Assembly (NCBI RefSeq): GCF_003641185.1
Contig: NZ_CP032757.1
Span: forward strand, 496,001 to 560,000
Direction of reading: 5' to 3'
DNA length: 64,000 nucleotides
DNA from: Lactiplantibacillus pentosus
Lineage (GTDB): Bacteria > Bacillota > Bacilli > Lactobacillales > Lactobacillaceae
Both the position numbers and the translations under genes were made by a program. Positions 38,981 through 48,399 of the stretch are shown here, in pieces; the stretch's first letter is position 1, and the number at the start of each line of letters is the position of its first letter. The notes under the pieces were generated by a model that did no database searches, was not told the origin of the DNA, and saw nothing but the letters and a program-made list of their open reading frames with translations.

Positions 38981-39017
38981 GGTATCGATACCGTCCGAGT
39001 GAATTTCACGGTACAAT
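38981..39017 (+). promoter_or_regulatory. lemA promoter region with palindrome
   Basis: GGTATCGATACC (38981-38992) is a perfect 12-base palindrome located near the -35 position of a TACAAT -10 (39012-39017). It may be an operator for the lemA-htpX pair. Confidence 0.4.
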
Positions 39018-39069
39018 ATAACTTAAGTTAATCTGTTTCAGGTTTATCTAATTTAGAGGGGGTCTATTG

Positions 39070-39630
39070 ATGGTTGGTTTAATTATCGTGGCGGTCATTT
39101 TAGTCTTGATCGCAATCTACGTGGTTATTTATAACGGCTTAGTGAAGTCGCGGATGTATACGCAGGAAGCCTGGAGTCAAATCGACGTGCAACTCAAACG
39201 GCGGACGGATTTGATTCCTAACCTGGTCAATACGGTCAAGGGCTATGCCAAGCATGAAAAGAGCACTTTGGCTGAGGTCATTTCGTTACGGAACCAATTA
39301 ACGCAAGTTCCAAGTGGCGATCACCAACAGGCCATGGCAGTTTCGGATCAATTAACAAATTCGTTGAAGAGTATCTTTGCTTTAGCTGAAAGTTATCCTG
39401 ATTTGAAAGCGAACCAAGAATTTGGCAAGCTGATGGAAGAGTTAACGAATACTGAAAATAAGATTGCGTATTCACGGCAATTATTTAACTCGAGTGCCGC
39501 TAGTTATAACATGAAGTTACAACAGTTCCCATCCAATATCATTGCGGGAATTCATCACTTTAAGGATGTTGAATTCTTAACGGTCCCTGAAGCTGAAAAA
39601 ACAGCACCAACTGTTTCATTTGAAGATTAG
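39070..39630 (+). CDS. lemA: LemA-family membrane protein
   Basis: The 186-residue protein has a single N-terminal membrane helix (about 2-22) and a long helical body with the family segment [21 protein letters not shown]. LemA proteins have no settled function but commonly stand next to htpX, as here. The ATG at 39070 is preferred over an adjacent in-frame TTG; GAGGGGG precedes it. The gap to htpX is 11 bases, so they form an operon. Confidence 0.92.
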   Translation: MVGLIIVAVILVLIAIYVVIYNGLVKSRMYTQEAWSQIDVQLKRRTDLIPNLVNTVKGYAKHEKSTLAEVISLRNQLTQVPSGDHQQAMAVSDQLTNSLKSIFALAESYPDLKANQEFGKLMEELTNTENKIAYSRQLFNSSAASYNMKLQQFPSNIIAGIHHFKDVEFLTVPEAEKTAPTVSFED

Positions 39631-39641
39631 AGGTTACGCCC

Positions 39642-40541
39642 ATGTTATTTGAGCAAATTGCCCGCAACAAGCGGCACACGGTATACGTGATGGCCGCTTT
39701 TGTCGTTTTACTGGCCGTCATCGGCCTCGCTGTGGGCTATGTCTTTTTCAACAGTTCGCTGGCTGGACTGATCATTGCCATGATTGCGGCCGGCTTTTAT
39801 ATGTTACTCATGATTAGTCAGTCGACGGACATCGTCATGAATATGAATCATGCGCGTGAGTTACATCATGCGGACGATGATCCTGAGTTATGGCACATCG
39901 TCGAAGACATGGCACTAGTGGCTAAAGTACCGATGCCACGCGTATTTATCATTGACGATGAGAGCCCCAATGCGTTTGCGACCGGCAATAATCCGGAACA
40001 CGCTGCGGTCGCGGTCACTACTGGGATTCAGGCTCGGTTGAATCGTGAAGAGATGGAAGGCGTGATTGGCCACGAGATGAGTCACGTGCGTAATTACGAC
40101 ATTCGCTTACAGACGATTGCACTGGCCTTAACGGCGGCCATTAGCCTGTTAGTCAACTGGGGCATGAATGCCTTTTGGTGGGGCGGTGGTCGGCGCAGTC
40201 GTGATAATGATCGCGATAGTAACGGCGCCCAAGCCCTATTGATGGTGCTTGCCGTGGTCGTCATCATTCTGGCTCCGTTAGCCGCTAGTCTGGTGCAGAT
40301 GGCCCTGTCTAGGAACCGCGAATACTTGGCGGACGCGGGTAGTGTTGAACTCACGCGTAATCCACTGGGCCTGATCAATGCGTTAGAAAAAATCGACGAC
40401 AGTCAGCCGATGCAACAAGTGGATCCTAGCAGTGCCGCGTTGTATATCTCCGACCCGTTCAAGGCTAAGAAATCATGGACGCACCTCTTTGAGACGCACC
40501 CACCGATGGCTGACCGAATTGCCCGCCTAAAAAATATGTAA
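39642..40541 (+). CDS. htpX: HtpX membrane zinc protease
   Basis: HtpX is an M48 metalloprotease that degrades misfolded membrane proteins. The 299-residue protein shows two N-terminal membrane segments (about 15-58), the zinc motif H144-E-M-S-H148, two further hydrophobic segments, and the third zinc ligand region [17 protein letters not shown]. It is the second gene of the lemA operon. No heat-shock CIRCE-type operator is visible upstream. Confidence 0.94.
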   Translation: MLFEQIARNKRHTVYVMAAFVVLLAVIGLAVGYVFFNSSLAGLIIAMIAAGFYMLLMISQSTDIVMNMNHARELHHADDDPELWHIVEDMALVAKVPMPRVFIIDDESPNAFATGNNPEHAAVAVTTGIQARLNREEMEGVIGHEMSHVRNYDIRLQTIALALTAAISLLVNWGMNAFWWGGGRRSRDNDRDSNGAQALLMVLAVVVIILAPLAASLVQMALSRNREYLADAGSVELTRNPLGLINALEKIDDSQPMQQVDPSSAALYISDPFKAKKSWTHLFETHPPMADRIARLKNM

Positions 40542-40601
40542 TAAAAAAATGCGCTGAGGTTAATAACGGCTTATAATAAAACTAAATAGAAAGTTGAAAG
40601 A

Positions 40602-41390
40602 GTGAGACGGTTGCAACGCAAATATATTTACGCCAATTTGGAAAAACTGGATAATCTTGTCTTTGCCTATGGAATCGACCAGAGCGATTTTGTACACGGT
40701 ATTAAGCGGCTCCCAGCGAACTTAGTTTCGTTAGTGGGCGTTGATGACAACGAACATGCGGTCAATGCCCATACCGGATTGAACGTCATTAATGATGAAA
40801 ATGAAATTCGGCGTTACATGCTCCAAAGTCACTCGTTACCCGTTAAGTGGCTGGACTATGATGAGGTCGGTGACTTAGACTTTCTGACGGCCACCGAAAT
40901 TGCCGAATTGCTCTATTTAGGCCACATGGATCGGCCAATTCGGTCGCCATTTAATTATAAGTTGCGCAATCGCTACGTTTTCTTGGAACAGCGCAACGGT
41001 GGTATCAAGCTATACTTCTATTATATTTCGGCGTTCAGCCATATTTTGAGTGCCGCAATCGTTCGCCACACGTTGGCTGCTTACCGCGGTCGGCGGATGT
41101 TCATGCGTTCGCTCAGCGTTCCTCGAGTTCCCGAAGCAATTTTAAAGCAGTTAGTCGCGTTGATGCCAGATGGACTGTTCATTTATTTTGATCAGTCGAT
41201 GGTTCGCCAACGCCAATTGCTAGTGCCTGTGCATACGGAGACGACGGGGAATGAGATCGAAGTCTTTGACCCAGCGCGGGGCGGAGAGAATCGACGGACC
41301 CATAACGTGGCCACGCTCAAATTCAACTTGAACTCTGGCACCTGGGCGCTACAAGTTCATGATGAGACGGCCTTTGAGCCACACTTATAG
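40602..41390 (+). CDS. Conserved-type protein of unknown function
   Basis: The 262-residue soluble protein has no membrane segment, signal peptide or recognised catalytic motif. It is rich in Tyr and Arg (AAYRGRRMFMRSLSVPRVPEA). The start codon is uncertain: the GTG at 40602 or a TTG at 40611, both with poor ribosome sites. TATAAT at 40572-40577 may be its -10. It lies 60 bases after htpX, with no terminator seen between. I do not recognise the family. Confidence 0.6.
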   Translation: MRRLQRKYIYANLEKLDNLVFAYGIDQSDFVHGIKRLPANLVSLVGVDDNEHAVNAHTGLNVINDENEIRRYMLQSHSLPVKWLDYDEVGDLDFLTATEIAELLYLGHMDRPIRSPFNYKLRNRYVFLEQRNGGIKLYFYYISAFSHILSAAIVRHTLAAYRGRRMFMRSLSVPRVPEAILKQLVALMPDGLFIYFDQSMVRQRQLLVPVHTETTGNEIEVFDPARGGENRRTHNVATLKFNLNSGTWALQVHDETAFEPHL

Positions 41391-41836
41391 TGATCAGTTA
41401 ATTGGTAGCTGTGAAGCCTGGTCAGTGTGAGGCTAAGAGTTGCCAGCAGTACACCAGTATCGGTCGGGCGGATGCGCTATGACAGCTATTCGTAGGTCAG
41501 CGGGCCAACCACCAGCGACCACGCATACGCTATCGTGGCAACAAGTCGTCAGCGGCGGTCCAGGCAGCTCGTCTGGATGCTCGCAGATTAAAACAGTAAT
41601 ATGATTCAATTAAAAAGTTGATTATGAACGCCCTGCTAAGTCTTAGCGGGCGTTTTTGGGCTAGACGCTCAAACCGAATTGTCGCCTAATTCAGCCTGAC
41701 CGTAGAGTACCCGTAGTCAAAGTGGTATAATTTTATTGCGCGTAGCTTGAATTGGGGCTACGATTCGAGCAAGTGGAACCTTAGTCAGAAGTTGGTGGCC
41801 GAACAGTGGTCACCATGAATGGAGAGTTTAATCGAT
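41391..41836. other. Intergenic region before murF
   Basis: The first 235 bases hold nothing recognised. A terminator (listed separately) is at 41627-41656. An extended -10, TGGTATAAT (41723-41731), is the probable murF promoter, giving a leader of about 100 bases. Confidence 0.5.
41627..41656 (+). terminator. Terminator upstream of murF
   Basis: AACGCCCTGCTAAG (41627-41640) pairs with CTTAGCGGGCGTT (41642-41654), followed by T residues. Confidence 0.82.
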
Positions 41837-43225
41837 ATGAAGATGCAAGTTGCCGAAATTGCCAAGGCCGTTGAAGCGGTCAATGCCGAACAGGCTTGGC
41901 CCGACGTCAATGTAACGGGAGTGGCGTTTGATAGCCGGCACCTGCAAGCGGGGGATTTATTCATACCGCTGATGGGTGCCAATGATGGTCATCAATATAT
42001 TCAAAGTGCAATCGAGCACGGGGCCGTTGCGACCTTATGGGCCAGCGACCACGCCGACAATGTTCCTGAAAGTATCCCGGTGATTATGGTCGCCGACACG
42101 TTGACCGCGTTACAACAACTGGGTCAGTATTACTTACAAAAAATCAATCCGAAGGTCGTCGCCGTGACGGGCAGTAATGGGAAGACTACGACCAAGGACA
42201 TGATTGCCAGTGTGCTGAGTACGCAGTTTAACGTCACCAAAACGCATGCGAACTTCAATAACCAGATTGGGGTGCCGGTCACTTTACTTAGTATGGAACC
42301 CAACACCGAGGTCGTGGTGGTCGAAATGGGCATGGACCATTTTGGCGAGCTCGACTTTCTCAGCCGCTTAGTCCAACCAGATGTTGCGGTGATTACGATG
42401 ATTGGTGAAGCGCACATTGAATTCTTCGGCACGCGTGACCGGATTGCGGATGCCAAGTTAGAAATCGTCCATGGACTCAAAGAAGATGGGACCTTCATCT
42501 TTAATGGTGATGAACCGCTATTACAAGAACGGGCCAAAGAAGTGAGTCAACATCAACGGACCTTTGGACTAGATGCGACGAACACCTTAGCGGGTAGTGA
42601 AATCACGACCAGTCGCGCTCAGACACAGTTCAAAGCGAGCTTGTGGCCGGATGCAACTTACACGATTCCAATGATGGGCGCCTACAACGTCAACAATGCC
42701 TTGGCTGCACTCTTAGTTGGTGATACGTTCCATATTCGACCAGCCGCTGCGCAACAAGCTATTGCGAGCTTCGTGCCAACTGAGAATCGGACGGAATGGC
42801 TGACGGGCCAACGTGGCGAAGCTATTTTGAGTGATGTTTATAATTCCAACCCAACTGCTGCGCGGCGTGTGTTGGCCGCATTTGCAGCCGTTCCGACCAA
42901 GGGCAAGCGCATCGCCGTTTTAGGAGACATGCTTGAATTGGGTGACCAATCGGACGCCTTACACATGAGTCTGGCAAGCGAATTAGATCCTGCCACGATT
43001 CAAAGTGTGTACTTGAATGGTGAACACATGCGGGCCTTGGCGGAAGTTTTGCAAGACAAGTACCCGGCTGGTAGTATCCACTACTACGCGACGGATCAAC
43101 AGCCGCAACTGATTGACGCCTTAACGGCAGCGGTTGAAGCTGATGATCAAGTCCTATTGAAGGGGAGTCACGGCATTCATCTCGAAAATGTCTTGGCTGC
43201 CTTGCAAGCCGCACCTGAAAAATAA
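41837..43225 (+). CDS. murF: UDP-MurNAc-tripeptide:D-Ala-D-Ala ligase
   Basis: MurF adds D-Ala-D-Ala (in lactobacilli often D-Ala-D-Lac) to the peptidoglycan precursor. The 462-residue Mur ligase has the ATP loop VTGSNGKTTTKDM (about 109-121), the FNNQIGVPVTLL segment and the C-terminal domain SDVYNSNPTAARRVL. An in-frame ATG at 41819 is part of the ATGGAGAG ribosome site, so the start is placed at 41837. The alr gene 3 kb downstream supplies D-alanine for the same pathway. Confidence 0.95.
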   Translation: MKMQVAEIAKAVEAVNAEQAWPDVNVTGVAFDSRHLQAGDLFIPLMGANDGHQYIQSAIEHGAVATLWASDHADNVPESIPVIMVADTLTALQQLGQYYLQKINPKVVAVTGSNGKTTTKDMIASVLSTQFNVTKTHANFNNQIGVPVTLLSMEPNTEVVVVEMGMDHFGELDFLSRLVQPDVAVITMIGEAHIEFFGTRDRIADAKLEIVHGLKEDGTFIFNGDEPLLQERAKEVSQHQRTFGLDATNTLAGSEITTSRAQTQFKASLWPDATYTIPMMGAYNVNNALAALLVGDTFHIRPAAAQQAIASFVPTENRTEWLTGQRGEAILSDVYNSNPTAARRVLAAFAAVPTKGKRIAVLGDMLELGDQSDALHMSLASELDPATIQSVYLNGEHMRALAEVLQDKYPAGSIHYYATDQQPQLIDALTAAVEADDQVLLKGSHGIHLENVLAALQAAPEK

Positions 43226-43248
43226 AATTTTAACCATTTAAATTAAGA

Positions 43249-43332
43249 GGCCCTCGCGGTGACTAGGTAATGGTGACGCTAACATGAATTTTGACACGTC
43301 ATTTCAACGCTTATCATTGCGGGGGCCTTGCT
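43249..43332 (+). terminator. Long-loop hairpin after murF
   Basis: GGCCCTCGCGGTGA pairs with TCATTGCGGGGGCC across a loop of about 50 bases, followed by a T-rich but interrupted tail. It is probably a terminator. Confidence 0.55.
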
Positions 43333-43478
43333 TGCTTATTTAGAATAACCGGTGTATGATAATTCAGTTGTACCATTTGAAAGTCAGACCGTTGGCTTAC
43401 ATGACAGCGTCTTACGGGAAACGGATTTTTTCCTAGCTGTCAGTAATCCCATGGTGTCATCCTTAGGAGGAAACATAT
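43332..43478 (+). promoter_or_regulatory. cshA promoter and leader hairpin
   Basis: TTGCTT (43332-43337), 17 bases, and TATGAT (43355-43360) make a good promoter. The 110-base leader contains TGACAGC (43402-43408) paired with GCTGTCA (43436-43442), just upstream of the AGGAGG site. It might tune cold-dependent translation. Confidence 0.6.
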
Positions 43479-45059
43479 TTGAAGTTTACAGAACTAGGCT
43501 TATCCGATAGCCTACTTAAAGCAGTTCAGCGGGCCGGCTACGAAGAAGCGACCCCGATTCAAGCCGAAACCATTCCAATGGTGCTAGAAGGCAAAGATGT
43601 GATTGGCCAAGCACAAACCGGTACTGGGAAGACCGCCGCGTTTGCATTGCCAATCTTACAACGCTTGGATTTTAACAACCATAACATTCAAGCTTTGGTG
43701 GTTTCACCAACGCGTGAATTAGCCATCCAAACTCAGGAAGAAATCTTCCGTTTAGGTAAAGACGAACGGGCCAAGGTCCAAGTCGTTTACGGTGGTGCTG
43801 ATATTCGGCGCCAAATCAGAAATCTGAAACAAAATCCTCAAGTTATCGTAGGGACACCTGGTCGATTACTTGACCACATTCGTCGTGGAACGGTCAAATT
43901 AGACCACGTCAAGATGTTAGTTCTTGACGAAGCTGACGAAATGTTAAACATGGGTTTCTTGGAAGACATCGAATCAATCATCAAACAAGTGCCGGATGAA
44001 CGTCAAACAATGCTGTTCTCCGCAACGATGCCACCAGAAATCAAACGGATTGGTGTGCAGTTCATGAAGGAACCGCACCACGTTAAGATCAAGTCGAAAG
44101 AAATGACTGCCGACACGGTCGATCAATATTACGTTAAGGCCAAAGAATTTGAAAAGTTCGACATCATGACTCGGTTGTTCGATGTTCAGGCACCTGAACT
44201 CACCATCGTGTTTGGTCGGACCAAGCGCCGGGTCGACGAATTATCCAAGGGTCTCGAAGCACGTGGTTACAACGCTGCTGGGATTCACGGTGATTTAAGT
44301 CAACAACGGCGGACGCAAATCATGCGTCAATTCAAGGCTGGTAAGTTGGATATCTTAGTTGCGACTGACGTGGCTGCCCGGGGACTAGACGTTTCTGGTG
44401 TGACCCACGTGTACAACTATGATATTCCGCAAGATCCTGACAGTTATGTTCACCGGATTGGCCGGACTGGCCGGGCCGGACATAAAGGGGTCTCATTGAC
44501 CTTCGTTACACCAAACGAAATGGAATATTTGCGGGTCATCGAAAAGTTGACCAAGAAGCGAATGTTGCCATTGAAGCCACCAACTGAATCCGAAGCTTTT
44601 GCTGGCCAATTGGCTGCTGCCGAAGCGGACGTTGATACGTTGGTTGCGAAGACTTCAACTGATAAGTACGCCACACAAGCTGCCGAACTCTTGCAGAAGT
44701 ATGATGCGACTGACTTAGTTGCGGCCTTGTTAAATGATTTGACCAAGGACGATGCTTCTGCTGTTCCTGTTAAGATTACGCCAGAACGGCCATTACCTCG
44801 TCATAAGGGCGGCGGTAACAACCGTCGTGGTGGTTATCGTGGCGGTAACCGTGGCCGGAACAACAGCCATGGCAACGGCCGTGGTGGCTACTCACACAAT
44901 GGTCGTAATCGCGATCGTGACCGCAATGGTCGTGGCGATCGTAAGAGCAACGGTTACAAGAGTCGTAGCCGTGACGACAATCGGAGCAACAACCGGAATC
45001 ATGATGACGGTCGGAAGCAAAGCAGTAAGCGGAGCTACACGATTCGGACTAATGATTAA
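43479..45059 (+). CDS. cshA: DEAD-box RNA helicase CshA
   Basis: The 526-residue helicase acts in RNA decay and ribosome assembly at low temperature. All core motifs are visible: Q motif (TPIQAETIP), Walker A AQTGTGKT (45-52), DEAD (150-153), SAT, and HRIGRTGRAG. The C-terminal tail (about 435-526) is rich in Arg, Gly, Asn and Asp, typical for RNA binding. The start is TTG, eight bases after AGGAGG. Its last 300 bases also read as a long shadow frame, which I do not call. Confidence 0.95.
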   Translation: MKFTELGLSDSLLKAVQRAGYEEATPIQAETIPMVLEGKDVIGQAQTGTGKTAAFALPILQRLDFNNHNIQALVVSPTRELAIQTQEEIFRLGKDERAKVQVVYGGADIRRQIRNLKQNPQVIVGTPGRLLDHIRRGTVKLDHVKMLVLDEADEMLNMGFLEDIESIIKQVPDERQTMLFSATMPPEIKRIGVQFMKEPHHVKIKSKEMTADTVDQYYVKAKEFEKFDIMTRLFDVQAPELTIVFGRTKRRVDELSKGLEARGYNAAGIHGDLSQQRRTQIMRQFKAGKLDILVATDVAARGLDVSGVTHVYNYDIPQDPDSYVHRIGRTGRAGHKGVSLTFVTPNEMEYLRVIEKLTKKRMLPLKPPTESEAFAGQLAAAEADVDTLVAKTSTDKYATQAAELLQKYDATDLVAALLNDLTKDDASAVPVKITPERPLPRHKGGGNNRRGGYRGGNRGRNNSHGNGRGGYSHNGRNRDRDRNGRGDRKSNGYKSRSRDDNRSNNRNHDDGRKQSSKRSYTIRTND

Positions 45060-45102
45060 AGTCAACTCACAAATTAAATCGGCTTAATGTTCCGTTAAGC
45101 CC

Positions 45103-45131
45103 AAAGGTCGAGCGCAGGCTCGGCCTTTTTT
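45103..45131 (+). terminator. Terminator after cshA
   Basis: AAAGGTCGAGC (45103-45113) pairs with GCTCGGCCTTT (45118-45128), followed by more T. The stretch up to 45384 holds no recognised gene. Confidence 0.9.
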
Positions 45132-45384
45132 GTTGGCATTAATGCTAAAATCGAATGAGGGACGCAACGGTATTGGATATAGTGGCTGACTGCGATGACC
45201 GGCGTCTTCTAAATTTTAATCTGTAGACAACGATTACTCATGTTGACGTGAAAAGATTGCGTGCACTGCCCCTTTTATCCAACCGGTAGCTGTGGTAAAT
45301 TGGAAACATCAACCTGAAGCGACGGGATTGGGCAGTTTTTTCGTTAGGCTGCTTGCTGTGCGCAAATTCAAAAATGTGAAGTGG

Positions 45385-45775
45385 ATGGCTTGTTCGTCAG
45401 CCGATGAGGCGTCCTAATCCGACCTCCAGGGCTGGCTGACAACGCTGGAACAGGGCGGACATCGATTTGAACTCACGCAGAAAAGCACTGCGCAATTTCA
45501 AATACGAGTCTTCTTCTAGCCCGGGAAATTCACCCGGACAAGAAGAATTTCGCCCTTGAGCATTGTCAGCCAGCCCTTCCAGTCGGGAAGCCACTCGAAT
45601 GGCGGATGAACGACCACTTATTTTGGTGCAATTGACCATCGATATTAGGCGACTGGTCTTTCAGGCAAACTTTGAAATAATATTTATGATGATTTATGAT
45701 ATTCGAATGTCGACAGGATTAGCTGAAGATTAGTGCCTAATTCAATGGAAGCTGGCCGCCTTTGACTTTAAGTAT
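45385..45775 (+). repeat. Dispersed structured element, copy E5 (left half, internal deletion)
   Basis: The A module is intact: GTTCGTCAGCC (45392-45402) with GGCGGATGAAC (45601-45611), and the inner hairpin TTCTTCT/AGAAGAA with CCGGG/CCCGG. After about 100 bases of spacer the copy jumps to a remnant of the right end (AGCTGGCCGCCTTTGACTTTAAG-like), so the spacer interior and B module are deleted. It lies between cshA and acpS. Confidence 0.82.
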
Positions 45776-45785
45776 TGAAGTAGAA

Positions 45786-45814
45786 TTCAACTGGTGGATT
45801 GCCGTTGATACAAT
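45786..45814 (+). promoter_or_regulatory. acpS-alr promoter
   Basis: TTCAAC (45786-45791) and TACAAT (45809-45814) are 17 bases apart, 35 bases before the GTG start of acpS, at the right edge of element E5. Confidence 0.55.
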
Positions 45815-45849
45815 GAATCATGATAATGAGTAAAAGAGGGGGGATCAGC

Positions 45850-46212
45850 GTGATTTATGGGACCGGGATCGATTTAACTGAGCTAAGTCGGATTCAGACG
45901 ATTTTGGCGAAGGGATTGAAGCTACCTGAAAAGGTCCTCACTCCCGCTGAACAAGCGGTGTTTGCACGTTACCCGCTAAAACGGCAAATTGAATTTTTGG
46001 CAGGACGTTTTTCAGCCAAGGAAGCCTACAGTAAGGCGTACGGGACTGGCATTGGCGCTGCAGTTGGGTTTCAAGATATTGAAATTTTAGATAATCAGCA
46101 TGGCAAACCTGAGATTACGCGGCATCCATTTGATGGGCCGGCCTGGGTCTCAATTTCGCATACGGATACGTTCGTCATGACACAAGTTATATTGGAAAGA
46201 GGCAATTTGTGA
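45850..46212 (+). CDS. acpS: Holo-acyl-carrier-protein synthase
   Basis: AcpS moves 4'-phosphopantetheine from CoA to apo-ACP, activating fatty-acid synthesis. The 120-residue protein has the metal-binding D8 in [10 protein letters not shown] and the [16 protein letters not shown] motif with its Glu. A strong GAGGGGGG site precedes the GTG at 45850; the longer ATG start at 45820 lies upstream of that site. Its stop overlaps the alr start, so acpS and alr are translationally coupled, the usual arrangement in Firmicutes. Confidence 0.93.
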   Translation: MIYGTGIDLTELSRIQTILAKGLKLPEKVLTPAEQAVFARYPLKRQIEFLAGRFSAKEAYSKAYGTGIGAAVGFQDIEILDNQHGKPEITRHPFDGPAWVSISHTDTFVMTQVILERGNL

Positions 46213-47339
46213 TGGTTGTAATTGGGGAACACCGCCACACGCAAGTCACAGTTGATTTGCAGGCAATTAAGACAAATATTAGTGCAGAAATGGCGCAAAA
46301 GGATGAGCTAACGGAACTCTGGGCAGTTGTTAAAGCCAATGGTTACGGCCACGGCATCATCCAAGTGGCACAGGCAGCTAAGGAAGCCGGTGCGACTGGT
46401 TTTTGTGTCGCTATTTTGGATGAAGCACTGGCCTTGCGGGCTGCTGGGCTCACCGAACCCATCTTAGTGTTGGGCATTACAGAACCTGAATTTGCACCGC
46501 TAGCGGCAGAAAAAGACATCTCGCTCGCAGTGGGAACGCAGGAGTGGCTCAAAACAGCGGCCGCAATTTTGACGGCTAACGAGGTCGTCACACCGTTACA
46601 CGTTCACTTGGCACTAGATACTGGTATGGGCCGCATCGGCTTTCAAACGCCTGCCGAATTAGCTCAGGCGGTCGCAGCACTTCGCCAGTCGAAGTCACCC
46701 TTTGATTTTGAAGGTATCTTTACGCACTTTGCCACGGCGGACCAAGCCGATGACACCTACTTTACGCACCAATTGAACCAGTGGAAGGAGCTGATTGCGG
46801 CAGTGGATGAACTGCCAAAGTATGTGCATGTTTCGAATTCTGCGACGAGTTTGTGGCATCAGGCTTGCAACGGTAATATGGTTCGGTTTGGTGTGGCCTT
46901 ATATGGACTGAACCCGTCTGGCCGGGAACTCAGCACCCCATACCCACTGCATCCAGCACTGTCTCTGACCGCTCAGTTGACGTTTGTGAAACGGCTTGCT
47001 CGCGGTAAATCAGTGAGTTATGGCGCCACGTATACGGCTGACCAGGATGAATGGATCGGGACGGTGCCAATTGGGTACGCTGACGGTTATGAACGCCGAC
47101 TCCAGGGCTTTCACGTCTTAGTTGATGGCGAATTTTGTGAAATCGTTGGGCGGGTCTGCATGGACCAGTTAATGGTTCGGTTACCCCATGAGGTTCCTGT
47201 CGGTGCCAAGGTAACGCTAGTTGGGACGGATGGCGATAACACGATTACGTTACAAGATATTGCGGATTACTGTGGCACGATTCACTACGAAATTGCCTGT
47301 GGACTTGCCACACGGGTGCCACGCGTTTACATTGATTAG
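46212..47339 (+). CDS. alr: Alanine racemase
   Basis: Alr is the PLP enzyme that supplies D-alanine for peptidoglycan and D-alanylated teichoic acids. The 375-residue protein shows the PLP lysine K41 ([10 protein letters not shown]) and the second catalytic residue Y270 (SYGATYTA), plus the C-terminal ICMDQLMV-like segment ([11 protein letters not shown]). The ATG at 46212 overlaps the acpS stop. A gene for the MazF toxin lies downstream beyond a remnant of the dispersed element. Alr is essential in L. plantarum unless D-alanine is supplied. Confidence 0.95.
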   Translation: MVVIGEHRHTQVTVDLQAIKTNISAEMAQKDELTELWAVVKANGYGHGIIQVAQAAKEAGATGFCVAILDEALALRAAGLTEPILVLGITEPEFAPLAAEKDISLAVGTQEWLKTAAAILTANEVVTPLHVHLALDTGMGRIGFQTPAELAQAVAALRQSKSPFDFEGIFTHFATADQADDTYFTHQLNQWKELIAAVDELPKYVHVSNSATSLWHQACNGNMVRFGVALYGLNPSGRELSTPYPLHPALSLTAQLTFVKRLARGKSVSYGATYTADQDEWIGTVPIGYADGYERRLQGFHVLVDGEFCEIVGRVCMDQLMVRLPHEVPVGAKVTLVGTDGDNTITLQDIADYCGTIHYEIACGLATRVPRVYID

Positions 47340-47449
47340 ACTAACATTTAAGATATTAAAATCGAAATACCGCTGACAACTCAGTGAATATTGGTTTCAG
47401 AAAGTCGCGCTGACTTTTTGGAGCCTTTTTAATTAATTAGGGAATCTGG

Positions 47450-47600
47450 ATTATGGGTGACTATTCGGGCATCCTGTGCTGACTGCCAACGTTTGCAGAA
47501 ATGCCTGGAAATCAGTGCAGGACGAACCAATCAGTGCAGGTTTATACTGACTTGCTCTGATTTTTGCGGGCTGTGTTTGACATTAAATCACTAGAAAAAT
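47450..47600 (-). repeat. Dispersed structured element, copy E6 (decayed right end)
   Basis: The segment AGAAATGCCTGGAAATCAGTG and the following bases align with the outer part of B modules (AGAAATGCCTGGAGGCCGGTG). A degenerate form of the terminal segment, GCGGGCTGTGTTTGAC, follows. The paired stems are gone. It sits between alr and mazF, where many Firmicutes carry the MazE antitoxin gene. Confidence 0.6.
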
Positions 47601-47676
47601 CTACTTCGGTAACACCCTCTAGACATAAGGTGAGGCCATTTCTACCAATTAGTCTTTGGATTAAATTGGTAAACGG

Positions 47677-47706
47677 TTGCTAAAAGTGAATGATTCATGC
47701 TATCAT
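47677..47706 (+). promoter_or_regulatory. mazF promoter
   Basis: TTGCTA (47677-47682) and TATCAT (47701-47706) are 18 bases apart, giving the toxin gene its own promoter about 60 bases before its ATG. Confidence 0.5.
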
Positions 47707-47773
47707 GAGTAGCAAGATAGTTATATTGGGGTACTATCAGTTATCTGGGTATCGAATAAAGGGAGATGAGGCG

Positions 47774-48166
47774 ATGGCTGCAGCTGACATTAAGCGTGGT
47801 GATATTTTCTATGCAGATTTATCACCAGTCGTGGGCTCCGAACAGGGGGGCATGCGCCCAGTGCTAATCGTACAAAATAATGTCGGTAACCATTACAGTC
47901 CCACGGTGATTGTTGCAGCAATTACTGCCAAGGTTCAAAAAGCGAAAATGCCCACCCACGTGAACATTAACGCTGCCCACACGGGGATTGAAAAAAATTC
48001 GGTTGTATTGTTAGAGCAAATTCGAACGATTGATAAGCAACGGCTTAAAGATCGGGTCACGCACTTGGATGACCAAACGATGCGCCGAGTTGATAATGCG
48101 TTACAAATTAGTATCGGGTTAGCTGACCGAACACGACGACGGCCACAACGCACGTTCCAATCATAG
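47774..48166 (+). CDS. mazF: MazF/EndoA-type mRNA endoribonuclease
   Basis: The 130-residue protein is a PemK/MazF-family sequence-specific RNase, shown by [19 protein letters not shown] (about 7-25), RPVLIVQN and [15 protein letters not shown]. In Firmicutes this toxin (EndoA/NdoA) is normally encoded directly after its antitoxin gene and near alr. Here alr is present, but no antitoxin frame is found in the 434 bases between. GGAGATGAGG precedes the ATG at 47774; a longer frame from 47690 overlaps the promoter. Control may depend on an antitoxin encoded elsewhere. Confidence 0.92.
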   Translation: MAAADIKRGDIFYADLSPVVGSEQGGMRPVLIVQNNVGNHYSPTVIVAAITAKVQKAKMPTHVNINAAHTGIEKNSVVLLEQIRTIDKQRLKDRVTHLDDQTMRRVDNALQISIGLADRTRRRPQRTFQS

Positions 48167-48235
48167 TCAATCGATGGGGATAAATTATTTACATAATTGA
48201 GCTATTTCGGTGCGATGACCGAGGTTAATAATGCG

Positions 48236-48277
48236 GACCACTGATTCAGAGTAATTGCTGAATCGGTGGTCTTTTTT
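48236..48277 (+). terminator. Terminator after mazF
   Basis: GACCACTGATTCA (48236-48248) pairs with TGAATCGGTGGTC (48259-48271), followed by six T. Confidence 0.9.
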
Positions 48278-48399
48278 GGCTAGCACTATAATTTTGACGT
48301 CGATGGGTCACTTGCTTTGAGACACCTTTTTATGTTGCGTGATAATAGTTGTTGGCAATCAAGTAAAAATCTTGGTCACTGACGGCGGCTATTTTCGCT

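Noticed and set aside
44752..45087. 111-codon ORF rich in Val/Ala/Thr over the end of cshA
   Set aside because: It is a frame-shifted reading of the Arg/Gly-rich tail of the helicase gene, without its own ribosome site.
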